Below, in pieces: positions 53,874-62,673 of a DNA stretch of 64,000 bases. Numbering within the stretch: the first letter of the stretch is position 1; every line of letters begins with the position of its first letter. Both the position numbers and the translations under genes were made by a program. Origin of the DNA: Haloprofundus halobius (GTDB lineage Archaea > Halobacteriota > Halobacteria > Halobacteriales > Haloferacaceae); contig NZ_CP083667.1 in NCBI RefSeq assembly GCF_020097835.1, positions 310,001-374,000 of the forward strand. Reading direction: 5' to 3'. Below the pieces are notes generated by a model. The model did no database searches. It had not been told where the DNA came from and saw nothing but the letters and a program-made list of their open reading frames with translations.

Positions 53874-54635
53874 ATGAGCGAACAACCGAACGTCATCCAA
53901 GCTTCGATCACGACGTTCCGCGTGGCGGAGGCGCTCAAGCACCTCGAAGGCGCAGGCGTTACCGAACTCGCCGCCCACCTCGAACTCCCGAAGAGTACGG
54001 TCCACTACCACCTCCGAACGCTCATGCAGGCGGAGTTCATCGTCGCCGACGGCGACGAGTACCGCGTCGGACTCCGATTTCTCGACTTCGGCGAGTTCGT
54101 CCGCGACCGAGTCGAACTGCTGGACGCCACGGACCCTGCGCTGCGGAAACTGGCCGAGGAGACAGAGGAAATCGCGAACCTACTGGTCGAGGAACACGGC
54201 CGAGGCGTCTACGTCGCACGCGAACTGGGCGAGAGGGCGGTCCAGACGAGCTTCCACACCGGCAAGCGCGTCCCGCTGCATCAGACCTCGGCGGGGAAGG
54301 CGCTTCTCGCGTTCACTCCACGCGAACGGGTCGAGGAGATACTCGACCGCCACGGCCTCCCGAGCAAGACGCAAAACACGATCACCGACCGAGACGAGCT
54401 CTTCGAGGAACTTGAGGAGATACACGAGCGCGGGTACGCCTACGACGACGAGGAGTGGCACCGTGGCCTCCGCTGCGTCGCCGCCCCCATTCGCGACCTC
54501 AACGACCGGGCGGTCGGCGCCGTCAGCGTCGCCGCGCCGCTCAGCCGCACCCGCGGGGACCGCTACCGGAGCGACCTCCCGGACGCGGTACTCAGCACGG
54601 CGAACGTCATCGAACTGAACATGCAGTACTCGTAG
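53874..54635 (+). CDS. IclR-family transcriptional regulator (right-hand locus)
   Basis: A 253-residue IclR protein: HTH at about 12-65 (GVTELAAHLELPKSTVHYHL), effector domain at about 75-250, C-terminus ANVIELNMQYS. It is followed 55 bp later by a TIM-barrel isomerase gene on the same strand and is the only regulator in the right-hand locus, so it probably controls the kinase, aldolase, sulfatase and dehydrogenase genes there. A dyad covers its own promoter. Confidence 0.93.
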   Translation: MSEQPNVIQASITTFRVAEALKHLEGAGVTELAAHLELPKSTVHYHLRTLMQAEFIVADGDEYRVGLRFLDFGEFVRDRVELLDATDPALRKLAEETEEIANLLVEEHGRGVYVARELGERAVQTSFHTGKRVPLHQTSAGKALLAFTPRERVEEILDRHGLPSKTQNTITDRDELFEELEEIHERGYAYDDEEWHRGLRCVAAPIRDLNDRAVGAVSVAAPLSRTRGDRYRSDLPDAVLSTANVIELNMQYS

Positions 54636-54690
54636 TACCGGTCGCGTCCGTGAGGATAGCTTCTTAACCAAGTCCGCGCAATTCAGTACC

Positions 54691-55434
54691 ATGCGGACCG
54701 GAGTCAATCTGTTCACTCTGCGAGACGTAGACGAGCCGCTGCCCCGAGTACTCGAACGAGTCGCCGACGCCGGCTACGACGGTGTCGAGTTCCTCCACCG
54801 CCTCCCCGACGCGGACACGGCGGCCGTCGTCGACGCGCTCGACCGGACGGGGCTGGCAGTCCCCGGCGCGCACCTCGGGCCGTTCGTCAGCCTCCCGGAG
54901 CTCCCGGCGGAGCTCGACCGAACCATCGATCTCTACGAGGCGGTGGGCTGTGAGGCGCTCGCGGCCTCTATCGGCGAGGAGCGACTCGAATCGCGCGCGA
55001 GTATCCGCGAGACGGCGGCTCGACTGGAGGAACTCGCCGCCCGCGCTGTGGAGCGTGACATCCAGTTCCTCTATCACAACCACTACTGGGAGTTCCGCCC
55101 GCTCGACGGCTCGACGCCGTTCGACATCCTGCTGGACTCACTCGACGAGCGCGTCGGCGTCGAACTGGACGCCGGCTGGGTCGCCGCCGGCGGTGACGAC
55201 CCCGTCGAGCGGATTCACTCGCTCGGCGATCGAGTGGAGATACTCCACGTCAAGGACGTCGACGTCGCCCGGAAGGCGTCGGTCGAAGTCGGGACCGGGG
55301 ACGTCGACCTCGCGGCCTGCGTCGAGGCCGCGCGGACAGAGGAAGTGGAGTGGTACGTCTACGAACACGACGAACCGGACGATCCGCTGAACTCGCTCGA
55401 CCGCGGCGCCGCGTTCCTCGACCGGTTGCGGTAG
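54691..55434 (+). CDS. TIM-barrel sugar isomerase/epimerase-like protein (AP endonuclease 2 fold)
   Basis: A 247-residue xylose-isomerase-like TIM barrel. Metal-binding positions are visible in YHNHYWEF, VGVELDAGWVA, ILHVKDVD and YVYEHDEPDD. Family members isomerise or epimerise sugars or dehydrate or eliminate keto-sugars (IolE, IolI types). It lies after the IclR gene and convergent with a Gfo/Idh/MocA gene, a pairing seen in inositol-like and 3-keto-glycoside pathways. The substrate is unknown. Confidence 0.88.
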   Translation: MRTGVNLFTLRDVDEPLPRVLERVADAGYDGVEFLHRLPDADTAAVVDALDRTGLAVPGAHLGPFVSLPELPAELDRTIDLYEAVGCEALAASIGEERLESRASIRETAARLEELAARAVERDIQFLYHNHYWEFRPLDGSTPFDILLDSLDERVGVELDAGWVAAGGDDPVERIHSLGDRVEILHVKDVDVARKASVEVGTGDVDLAACVEAARTEEVEWYVYEHDEPDDPLNSLDRGAAFLDRLR

Positions 55435-55458
55435 CGTCGAAGTCTACGCCGTCGTTGC

Positions 55459-56478
55459 TCACGCGGGGTCGAGGTCGATGTCGACCCGCCGACCGGTCCG
55501 CGCGGACTCGTACGCCGCGGCGGTCAGCGCGACGGCGCGGAAGGAGTCGCGGGCGGTCGCGGGCGGCTCCTCGCCGGCGTCGAGCGCGTCGACGAACGCC
55601 TCTATCTTGTTCGGGTCGTCCCCCCGGTCGAGGTGCGGGCGCCACTCGTCGCCGTCGGCGTCGACAACGACCACCTCGTCCTCGTCGAAGCGAATCTCCT
55701 CGGAGTCGGTCCAGACGCGGATGCGCTCTGTGAACCGCGGGGTTCGCCCCGAGACGGCAACGGTCCCGGTGAGGCCGCCCTCGAAGGTGACGCAGAGCGC
55801 GGCGTCGGACTCGACGCGCTCGTCGTCGTCCTCGAACGTCATCTCGGCGGAGACGCTGACGGGCTCCAGCCCCGTCGTCCAGAGGAGTCCGTCGATGAGG
55901 TGGTTACCGGTGTCGTAGGTGACGCTCCCGCCGCTGAGGTCTGGATTCGTCCGCCACGTGCCGCCGAACAGCTCCATGTACGGCTGGGAGATCTCGGCGT
56001 CGACGTAGACCACGTCGTCCGAGGACTCCGCGAGACGTCGGCGCGCCGTCCGGTAGGCGCCGTTGAGGTGGCGCTGGTAGCCGAGCATCACCGTCCGGTC
56101 GCTCGCCTCGACGCGGTCGACGAGTTCCCTCGCCTTCGCCGGGTCGACGCAGAGCGGTTTCTCGCAGAGCACGTCGAGCCCGGCGTCGAGCCCGGCGGTG
56201 ACCTGTTCGTAGTGGAGCGCGTGCGGGGTCGAGACGACGACGGCGTCGAGTTCCTCGGCCGCCAACAGTTCCTCGTAGCTCTCGTACAGCGCCCCCGCCG
56301 AGAGCGCGAGCTTCTCACCGGCGCGCCGGCGCGCCTCGGCGGCGACGTCGGCGACGCCGACGACTGTCGTCCGCTCGTGGTCCCGTATCTGACCGCCGAT
56401 GACGCCGCCTAGCCACCCGTGGCCGACGATGCCGAATCGATACTCTGGCGTCACCTCGCCGTTGTTCTGGCTGCTCAC
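55459..56478 (-). CDS. Gfo/Idh/MocA family oxidoreductase
   Basis: A 339-residue NAD(P)-dependent dehydrogenase: Rossmann motif GHGWLGGVIGG, catalytic EKP in LCEKPLCVDPAKA, and DTGNHLIDGLLW supplying the active-site His. It differs from the xylose-type pair at 20011 and 26424. It converges with the TIM-barrel gene (24 bp between ends). Candidate for oxidising a hydroxyl of a glycoside or cyclitol that the TIM-barrel protein then processes. Confidence 0.9.
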   Translation of the reverse strand: MSSQNNGEVTPEYRFGIVGHGWLGGVIGGQIRDHERTTVVGVADVAAEARRRAGEKLALSAGALYESYEELLAAEELDAVVVSTPHALHYEQVTAGLDAGLDVLCEKPLCVDPAKARELVDRVEASDRTVMLGYQRHLNGAYRTARRRLAESSDDVVYVDAEISQPYMELFGGTWRTNPDLSGGSVTYDTGNHLIDGLLWTTGLEPVSVSAEMTFEDDDERVESDAALCVTFEGGLTGTVAVSGRTPRFTERIRVWTDSEEIRFDEDEVVVVDADGDEWRPHLDRGDDPNKIEAFVDALDAGEEPPATARDSFRAVALTAAAYESARTGRRVDIDLDPA

Positions 56479-56637
56479 AGAGGGTGCCTCGCTGCGACTG
56501 GATTAAACCTTCTGGTGCTGGTGAACGGCCGCGGGAGCGGTTACGGATGGCGCATATTGTCCGGCGTCCTCACCCGTACACGCCGATGGCTGTCGCGGGC
56601 CGCGCGTCGCCGGAGTGCACCGCCACCGCCTCGCGCG

Positions 56638-57798
56638 TCACGCTCTGTTCGAGGTATCGAGCGTCGCAGCGTCGTCATACAGCGCCTCGTAGCCGTCGAG
56701 GAACGTCCGGAGCTCGTCGTACGTCGGCGGCGTCCCGTTTCTGACGAACCAGCCGGCGACGGCGCTCCCGGCGGCGAGCTGGGCGCCGCCGTCGAGACCG
56801 GTGAGCTTCCCGACGATGAGACCCGCGTTGAAGTGGTCGCCAGCGCTCGTGGTTATCGTCGGATTCGGCTCGTGCGGGACGGTGATGCGCCAGTGCCCCG
56901 TGCCACTCGCCATCGCCGCCTCCCTCAGCGCGTGGACTACCACCGTCGAGACACCGAGCGCGTCGCGCAGGGCGACGGCGACATCGACCAGCGGTCCTTC
57001 CTCGTCGACGCCCGACGCGACGAGGTCCGCAAGCCGGAGCGCCTCCGCCCGATTCACGCTGACGGTGATGGGGACGACGTCGTCGAGCGCGTCGAGCGAC
57101 GAGACGCCCTCGATTAGCGTCTCCGACGAGAGCCGCCTGACGTCGGCGGGGTCAACGAGGACGTGCTCCGGCGGGTCGCGGAGGCGCGGCCAGAGCTCCT
57201 CGCGGAGCCCGTCCCAGACGGTCGGCATCTGGGGAATTGTCGCCCAGTAGCCGAGTCCGAGTAGCTCCGTACGGTCGAACGAGGCGGCCAGCGAGTTCAC
57301 GCCGACGGTCGAGCGGATCTCCTCCCAGTCGAGGTTCGCCAGCCGCCGCGTCTCGCTCAACAGCACCTTTCCGTCGTCGAACTCGACGGCGTCGGTCACT
57401 GGTGCTTCGCCGAGCGAGACGAGACGCGCACGGTCGTACCCGCGCGTGAACGTCTCCCGCGGCGGCGATCCGTAGGTCCCGACGAGCGTCGGTCGGTGGC
57501 CGAGGCGCTCCATCGCGCGGCCGAGGTGCGACGTGTGGCCGCCGGCTCGCTTCCGCTCGCAGAACCACTCGATGCTGCAGGAGGTGTCGAGCGCCGCGGC
57601 GTCGACGATGCGCGTCCCGAACTCCTCCAGCGTCTCCATCCGGTCGTACTCCTCGGGGCCGACGCGCTTCGCGACGGCGGTCCGGACGCGGTCGACGACG
57701 CCGTCGAATCCGAACGCGACCTTCTGTTCCTCGAGCGACGGCGGTAGCTGACGTCGACAGGCGTCGACAGATTCGCGAGTTGTGGTATCGATACCCAT
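56638..57798 (-). CDS. PfkB-family carbohydrate kinase
   Basis: A 386-residue ribokinase-fold kinase. The C-terminal signature TTSAGDHFNAGLI (about 320-332) carries the catalytic Asp; an N-terminal GGHTSHLGRAMERLG resembles the substrate-binding GG motif. It is longer than typical PfkB enzymes (about 310), owing to a roughly 60-residue N-terminal extension. Divergent from the aldolase, suggesting phosphorylation of a keto-sugar (or sugar acid) that the aldolase splits. Confidence 0.86.
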   Translation of the reverse strand: MGIDTTTRESVDACRRQLPPSLEEQKVAFGFDGVVDRVRTAVAKRVGPEEYDRMETLEEFGTRIVDAAALDTSCSIEWFCERKRAGGHTSHLGRAMERLGHRPTLVGTYGSPPRETFTRGYDRARLVSLGEAPVTDAVEFDDGKVLLSETRRLANLDWEEIRSTVGVNSLAASFDRTELLGLGYWATIPQMPTVWDGLREELWPRLRDPPEHVLVDPADVRRLSSETLIEGVSSLDALDDVVPITVSVNRAEALRLADLVASGVDEEGPLVDVAVALRDALGVSTVVVHALREAAMASGTGHWRITVPHEPNPTITTSAGDHFNAGLIVGKLTGLDGGAQLAAGSAVAGWFVRNGTPPTYDELRTFLDGYEALYDDAATLDTSNRA

Positions 57799-57936
57799 AT
57801 GAGACTTATCGTGTCGGTGAGTACACCCCCGGTAACTAAACTATTGTGCCATGGAGAACGTCGCGGCGCTCGGGAGGCGCCGAACTGTCGCAGCCAAAAC
57901 TGATTTGACGGTGCCGTCGGAATCGGTTGACGTCAG

Positions 57937-58719
57937 ATGCGTTCAGTAGCCAATACGCCGGTTTCACGGGACGGAAAGTCGATACTCATCGCGATGGATC
58001 ACGGTCTCGAACGCGGTCCGGGCGTCTTCGAGTCGGTGCCCGAGCGCGCCGACCCCTCGACCGTCTTCGACATCGCGACCCACGACGCGGTCACCGGACT
58101 GGCTGTACAGAAAGGAGTCGCAGAGACGTACTATCCCTCCTACGAGGACGACGTCACCCTCGTCGCGAAGCTCAACGGGAAGACCGGGATGGTGATGGGC
58201 GACCGGTACGCGCCGCCCATCTGGTCGGTGGCGGACGCGGCCGAACTGGGCGCCGATGCCATCGGCTACACGGTTTACACCGGGTCGAACCGCGAGGCGG
58301 AGATGTTCAAGGAGTTCAGCTCGGCGCGCGACGACGCCCGCGACGCCGACCTGCCGGTCGTCCTCTGGTCGTACCCGCGCGGGCAGGGGGTCAACGACCA
58401 CGACGCCCCCGACACCGTCGCCTACGCGGCGCGCATCGGCCTCGAACTCGGGGCAGACCTCGCGAAGATAAAGCATCCCGGCACGCAGGAGGCCGTCGAG
58501 TGGGCAGTCCACGTCGCCGGCGAACTCCCCGTGCTGATGAGCGGCGGAGCCTCGGTGGACGAGGAGGCGTTCCTTCGCGACGTGGAGACGTTCATGAGCG
58601 CCGGCGGGCGCGGTCTCACCGTCGGCCGGAACATCTGGCAGCGCGAGGATCCGACCGCCGTCCTCGACAAACTCGAACGGCTCGTCTACGAGGACGCCAC
58701 CGTCGACGATGTCGTCTGA
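57937..58719 (+). CDS. Class I aldolase (archaeal FBA/DeoC-LacD group)
   Basis: A 260-residue TIM-barrel aldolase related to archaeal class I fructose-bisphosphate aldolase. ILIAMDHGLERGP opens the barrel, ADLAKIKHPG holds the likely Schiff-base lysine, and LMSGGASVDE and GRGLTVGRNIWQR bind phosphate. Divergent from the PfkB kinase and 39 bp before a sulfatase. It could cleave fructose-1,6-bisphosphate, a ketose-1-phosphate or a 2-keto-3-deoxy-phosphate compound; context favours a local catabolic intermediate. Confidence 0.88.
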   Translation: MRSVANTPVSRDGKSILIAMDHGLERGPGVFESVPERADPSTVFDIATHDAVTGLAVQKGVAETYYPSYEDDVTLVAKLNGKTGMVMGDRYAPPIWSVADAAELGADAIGYTVYTGSNREAEMFKEFSSARDDARDADLPVVLWSYPRGQGVNDHDAPDTVAYAARIGLELGADLAKIKHPGTQEAVEWAVHVAGELPVLMSGGASVDEEAFLRDVETFMSAGGRGLTVGRNIWQREDPTAVLDKLERLVYEDATVDDVV

Positions 58720-58758
58720 ACCCCGCAAGCGCGGACCGGGAGGTGCGCGCGACGACCG

Positions 58759-60330
58759 ATGAGGATACTCTACGTCGACTGTGACTCGCTCAGGGCCGAC
58801 CACCTGGGCTGTTACGGCTACCACCGGAACACGACGCCGACCGTCGACGCGCTCGCCGACGACGGGATGCGGTTCACCGACTACTACGCGTCGGACCTCC
58901 CCTGTCTCCCCTCGCGGACGGCGCTCGTCACCGGCCGGTTCGGCATCCACACCGGCGTCGTCAACCACGGCGGACTCGCGTCGGAGCCCCGACGGACCGG
59001 CCGCGACCGGGGCTTTTCGACTGCCGACCGGTTCCGGACGCTGCCGGCCGTTCTCCGCGACGCCGACCACCGAACGGCGCTGGTCAGCTCGTTCCCGACC
59101 CGCCACGGGACCTGGCACGTCCTCGACGGCTTCGAGGAGTGGCGCGACACCGGCGGCTGCGGCTTCGAGCGCGCCGACGACGTCTACGCTCACGCCGAGG
59201 AGTGGCTCGACGCGCACGCGACGGAGGAGGACTGGTACCTCCACGTCAACTTCTGGGACCCCCACACCCCCTACGACACGCCCGTGGCGTACGGCAATCC
59301 CTTCGCGGACGACCCGGCGCCGGAGTGGCCCGACGAGGAGACGATCCGGGAGCACTGGGAGGGGTACGGGCCACACAGCGCCCGTGACCTCCACGGTGTC
59401 GGTAAGACTCCCGACGAGAGCGTCGACTGGGGCGCGGACCCCGGACTGGAGCGCACGCCCGCGCGAATCGAGTCCCGCGAGGACTACCGACAGTGGATCG
59501 ACGGCTACGACGTCGGCATCCGGTACATGGACGACTACATCGGGGAGTTGCTCGCGCGACTCGAACGTCACGGGGTCCGCGAGGAGACCCTGGTGATAGT
59601 CAGTGCCGACCACGGCGAGAACCAGGGCGAGTGTAACATCTACGGCGACCACCACACTGCCGACCGGCCGACCGGTCGCGTCCCGCTCGTGATGAGCGGG
59701 CCGGGCGTCGGGGCGGGCGTCGACGACGCGTTCCACTACGCGCTCGACCTCGCGCCGACGCTCGCCGAACTGGTCGGCGCCGACGCGCCGGAAGGATGGG
59801 ACGGCCGGTCGTTCGCGCCGGCGCTCGTCGACGCGGACGCAGACGCCGCCGTCTGTGCCGACGACGAGTCGGTGACCACCGACGGCGAGTACGGCCGCGA
59901 GTACCTCGTCCTGAGTCAGGGCGCGCTGACGTGCCAGCGCGGCGTCCGCTGGGAGAACTGGCTCCTACTTCGGACGTACCACGACGGCGTCCACGACTTC
60001 GACGACGTCGAACTCTACGACCTCGACGCCGACCCCCACCAGACGACCGACCTCGCGGACGAACGCCCCGACGTCGTCGGCGAGGGGAGCCGCCGCCTCG
60101 AAGCGTGGCACGCCGACCGGATGACGGAGTCCGCCCGCGGCGAGCGCGGCGGCAACCCCGACCCGCCCGCGGGACTCCGCGACCCGCTCTGGACCGTCAT
60201 CGAGGAGGGCGGACCGTACCACGCGACGCGGCGTCCCGGGAAGCTCCGACGGTACGTCGAGCGCCTCCGCGAGACCGACCGCGAGGCGATAGCGGACCGT
60301 CTCGAACGCCAGTACGGAGACGTGCTCTGA
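58759..60330 (+). CDS. Cytoplasmic sulfatase (formylglycine-dependent type)
   Basis: A 523-residue alkaline-phosphatase-fold sulfatase. The activation motif C-x-P-S-R is C49-L-P-S-R53 followed by TALVTGR, so Cys49 should become formylglycine. Metal-binding DCDSLRADHLG at the start and SADHGENQGE in the middle are present. There is no signal peptide, so it acts on an imported sulfated sugar or sulfate ester. A formylglycine-generating or anaerobic maturase gene is not in the window. It follows the aldolase closely and is probably cotranscribed. Confidence 0.9.
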   Translation: MRILYVDCDSLRADHLGCYGYHRNTTPTVDALADDGMRFTDYYASDLPCLPSRTALVTGRFGIHTGVVNHGGLASEPRRTGRDRGFSTADRFRTLPAVLRDADHRTALVSSFPTRHGTWHVLDGFEEWRDTGGCGFERADDVYAHAEEWLDAHATEEDWYLHVNFWDPHTPYDTPVAYGNPFADDPAPEWPDEETIREHWEGYGPHSARDLHGVGKTPDESVDWGADPGLERTPARIESREDYRQWIDGYDVGIRYMDDYIGELLARLERHGVREETLVIVSADHGENQGECNIYGDHHTADRPTGRVPLVMSGPGVGAGVDDAFHYALDLAPTLAELVGADAPEGWDGRSFAPALVDADADAAVCADDESVTTDGEYGREYLVLSQGALTCQRGVRWENWLLLRTYHDGVHDFDDVELYDLDADPHQTTDLADERPDVVGEGSRRLEAWHADRMTESARGERGGNPDPPAGLRDPLWTVIEEGGPYHATRRPGKLRRYVERLRETDREAIADRLERQYGDVL

Positions 60331-60360
60331 GGCGGACGCGCCGACGCGGTGCGCGAGACG

Positions 60361-61422
60361 TCACGGGTCGCGGCGTCGAGGTCCGCTCCCCGCCAGCACG
60401 TCCGCGACCGACACCCACTCGTTGTCGCGAGCGACGCTCTCGTAGATAGTGAACACCGTCGCCAGTGTCCGGAGGTTGTCCCGTCCGCTGGAGAGCGGTT
60501 CCGTGCGGGTTTCGACGCAGTTCGCGAAGTGGACGAGCTCGTTGACGAACCCGCTCTCGCTCGGAAGCTCGACATCTGCCGGAATCTCGTCGAACTCGCG
60601 AGGCGCGTCGGAGCGGCTGATACGCGGCGCCGTCGTCGCCTCGCCTTCCGCCGGGAGCGCGTGGACGACCCGCTCCTCGCCGAAGAGCCAGAACCCCTCG
60701 CCGTACGGGAACCCCGCCGCGGAGTAGGTGTCGAACACGTCGACCATCGCGCCGTTCTCCATCTCGAGGAGTCCAACGCAGTAGTCTTCGGCGTCCTCGA
60801 ACGCGGGGTCGACTGTCTTCGCGAGCGCCGTGACGCGGCGAGGCTCACCGAGGAAGTACCGGAGCAGGTCGAGTCTGTGGACGAGGACGCTGATGACGCC
60901 GCCCCCGCCGGCTTTCTCCCCGTCGAACAGCCAGTGATCGGTGTCGACGTGTTCCCGGAGGTTCTGCACCGCGTCGAACCGGGCGTGGTGGACTTCGCCG
61001 AGTTCGCCGTCGGCGAGTCGTCGTTCCACCGCCCGGTTGTGAGGGTCGTACCGCTGAGTCTGTCCGACCATGAGCGTCAGGTCCCGTTCGTCCGCGATGT
61101 CGACGAGTTCGCGAGCCTGTTCCATCGACGTCACGAACGGTTTCTCGACGTGCACGTGGAGCCCCGCTTCCAGCGCGGCCTTCGCTGCGGGGTAGTGCAG
61201 TACGTGCGGCAGGATGACGTCAACCGCGTCGATATCGGCCTCCACGACGAACGTCTCGAACTCCGTCCACCGATCCGTCTCGAACTCTTCCGCGGCGGCT
61301 TTCGCAGCCGACTCGTCGACGTCACAGACTCCGCCGACGCGGAGTTCGTCGAACTGCCGGTACGCTGGAAAGTGCGCGTCCGCGATGCCGCCGACACCGA
61401 GTATTCCGACGTCTAACGCCAT
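60361..61422 (-). CDS. Gfo/Idh/MocA family oxidoreductase
   Basis: A 353-residue dehydrogenase: Rossmann motif GVGGIADAHF, catalytic EKP in HVEKPFVTSMEQ, and SVLVHRLDLLRYF supplying the expected His. N-terminus MALDVGILGVGG. It is the second non-xylose-type member in the right-hand locus and is divergent from a zinc dehydrogenase. Substrate unknown. Confidence 0.9.
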   Translation of the reverse strand: MALDVGILGVGGIADAHFPAYRQFDELRVGGVCDVDESAAKAAAEEFETDRWTEFETFVVEADIDAVDVILPHVLHYPAAKAALEAGLHVHVEKPFVTSMEQARELVDIADERDLTLMVGQTQRYDPHNRAVERRLADGELGEVHHARFDAVQNLREHVDTDHWLFDGEKAGGGGVISVLVHRLDLLRYFLGEPRRVTALAKTVDPAFEDAEDYCVGLLEMENGAMVDVFDTYSAAGFPYGEGFWLFGEERVVHALPAEGEATTAPRISRSDAPREFDEIPADVELPSESGFVNELVHFANCVETRTEPLSSGRDNLRTLATVFTIYESVARDNEWVSVADVLAGSGPRRRDP

Positions 61423-61539
61423 GGACGAACGTCTCGCTCATCGGTGATAGATGCTTCCGTGCGACCGTCGAGGGGGATTGCCCCTCCTCGGCGTTTCCGT
61501 AACCAGTAGTTATTTGAGGATAATGAGTCGTGTCTAGGT

Positions 61540-62610
61540 ATGGGTAGGCAAGCCACATCAGCGTATGCCGAAGAGCACGCCGACCGGATGTCGGCCGTCG
61601 TCAACTACGAACCGGAAGCGGTGGAACTCCGCGAGGTCGAGGTCCCCGAAATCGAGGACGGGGAGGCTCTGATCCGCGTCGAGGCGGTGGGAATCTGCGG
61701 CAGCGACGTCCACCAGTGGCACGGGAGCCACAGTTGGCCCGTCAACTACCCGGTGACGCTCGGCCACGAGTTCGGGGGCGTCGTCGAGGAAATTCAGGGG
61801 AGCGACGAGTTCGAAGCCGGCGACCGCGTCGTCAGCGAGACGGCCGCCGAGATCGACGAGACGTCGCCGCTCAGTCGTCGCGGGCTCTACAACCTCGACC
61901 CCTCGCGAAAGGGGTTCGGCTACGGGACCGACGGCGCGATGGCGCGGTACGTCGCGGTCCCGATCCGCTGTCTCCACCACATTCCCGACGACCTCTCCTT
62001 CGAGCGCGCCGCGTTGACCGAACCGTGCAGCGTCGCCTACAACGCCGTCTGCGGTAACGCCGACGTCAACCCCGGCGACAGCGTGTTGGTGCTCGGGCCG
62101 GGACCGATCGGACTCCTCTGCGTCCAGATGGCGGCGCTGTCGGGCGCGAGCACCGTCGTCGCCAGCGGACTGCCAGCCGACCAGGACCGACTCGACGTCG
62201 CCGAGGAACTCGGCGCGACGCACACCGTCACCGGCGACGCCGTCGAGTTCGTCGACGGTCTCGGCGACGGGCTCGGCGTCGACACCGTCATCGACGCCGC
62301 GGGGGTCTCCGCGACGTTCGAGACGGCGATGGACGTGGTCAGACCGGACGGCCACATCACCAAGGTCGGGTGGGGTCCCCAGCCGATGGAGTACAGCATG
62401 GACCCCGTCGTCCAGAAGGCCGTCACGGTGCAGGGGAGCTTCTCGCACACGTGGGAGATCTGGGAGAAGGTCATCACGCTCCTCGGGACGGGGCAACTCG
62501 ACGTCGAACCCGTCGTCGACCGCGTCGCTCCGCTGGAGGAGTGGCGGGAGTGCTTCGAGGGGATGCACGAACGCGAGTACATCAAGTGCGTGCTGACGCC
62601 GAACGAATGA
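61540..62610 (+). CDS. Medium-chain zinc dehydrogenase lacking structural zinc cysteines
   Basis: A 356-residue MDR enzyme with catalytic zinc ligands C53 (GICGSD) and H76-E77 (LGHEF) and Rossmann motif VLGPGPIGLLC. The structural-zinc lobe, which normally has CxxCxxCx7C, reads SETAAEIDETSPLSRRGLYN with no cysteine, as in sorbitol-dehydrogenase-like enzymes. A GTAGTTATTT box about 25-35 nt before the ATG supports the start at 61540, although MSAVVNYEPE (61588) is closer to usual N-termini. Likely a polyol or sugar dehydrogenase working with the TIM-barrel gene downstream. Confidence 0.88.
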   Translation: MGRQATSAYAEEHADRMSAVVNYEPEAVELREVEVPEIEDGEALIRVEAVGICGSDVHQWHGSHSWPVNYPVTLGHEFGGVVEEIQGSDEFEAGDRVVSETAAEIDETSPLSRRGLYNLDPSRKGFGYGTDGAMARYVAVPIRCLHHIPDDLSFERAALTEPCSVAYNAVCGNADVNPGDSVLVLGPGPIGLLCVQMAALSGASTVVASGLPADQDRLDVAEELGATHTVTGDAVEFVDGLGDGLGVDTVIDAAGVSATFETAMDVVRPDGHITKVGWGPQPMEYSMDPVVQKAVTVQGSFSHTWEIWEKVITLLGTGQLDVEPVVDRVAPLEEWRECFEGMHEREYIKCVLTPNE

Positions 62611-62673
62611 GCCGGAACGCACACGCGGCCCCCGACGTCCCCCACTCCGACCGCCCGGAGGTGACTCACTGAG

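Noticed and set aside
56638-58719. Sulfoquinovose sulfo-glycolysis (kinase plus class I aldolase)
   Set aside because: No sulfoquinovosidase, sulfolactaldehyde reductase or sulfonate exporter nearby, and the sulfatase acts on sulfate esters, not sulfonates.
57964-59736. 590-codon open frame on the minus strand opposite the aldolase and sulfatase
   Set aside because: Val/Asp/Gly-rich antisense shadow of GC-rich genes; the plus strand carries two clear enzyme families with all motifs.
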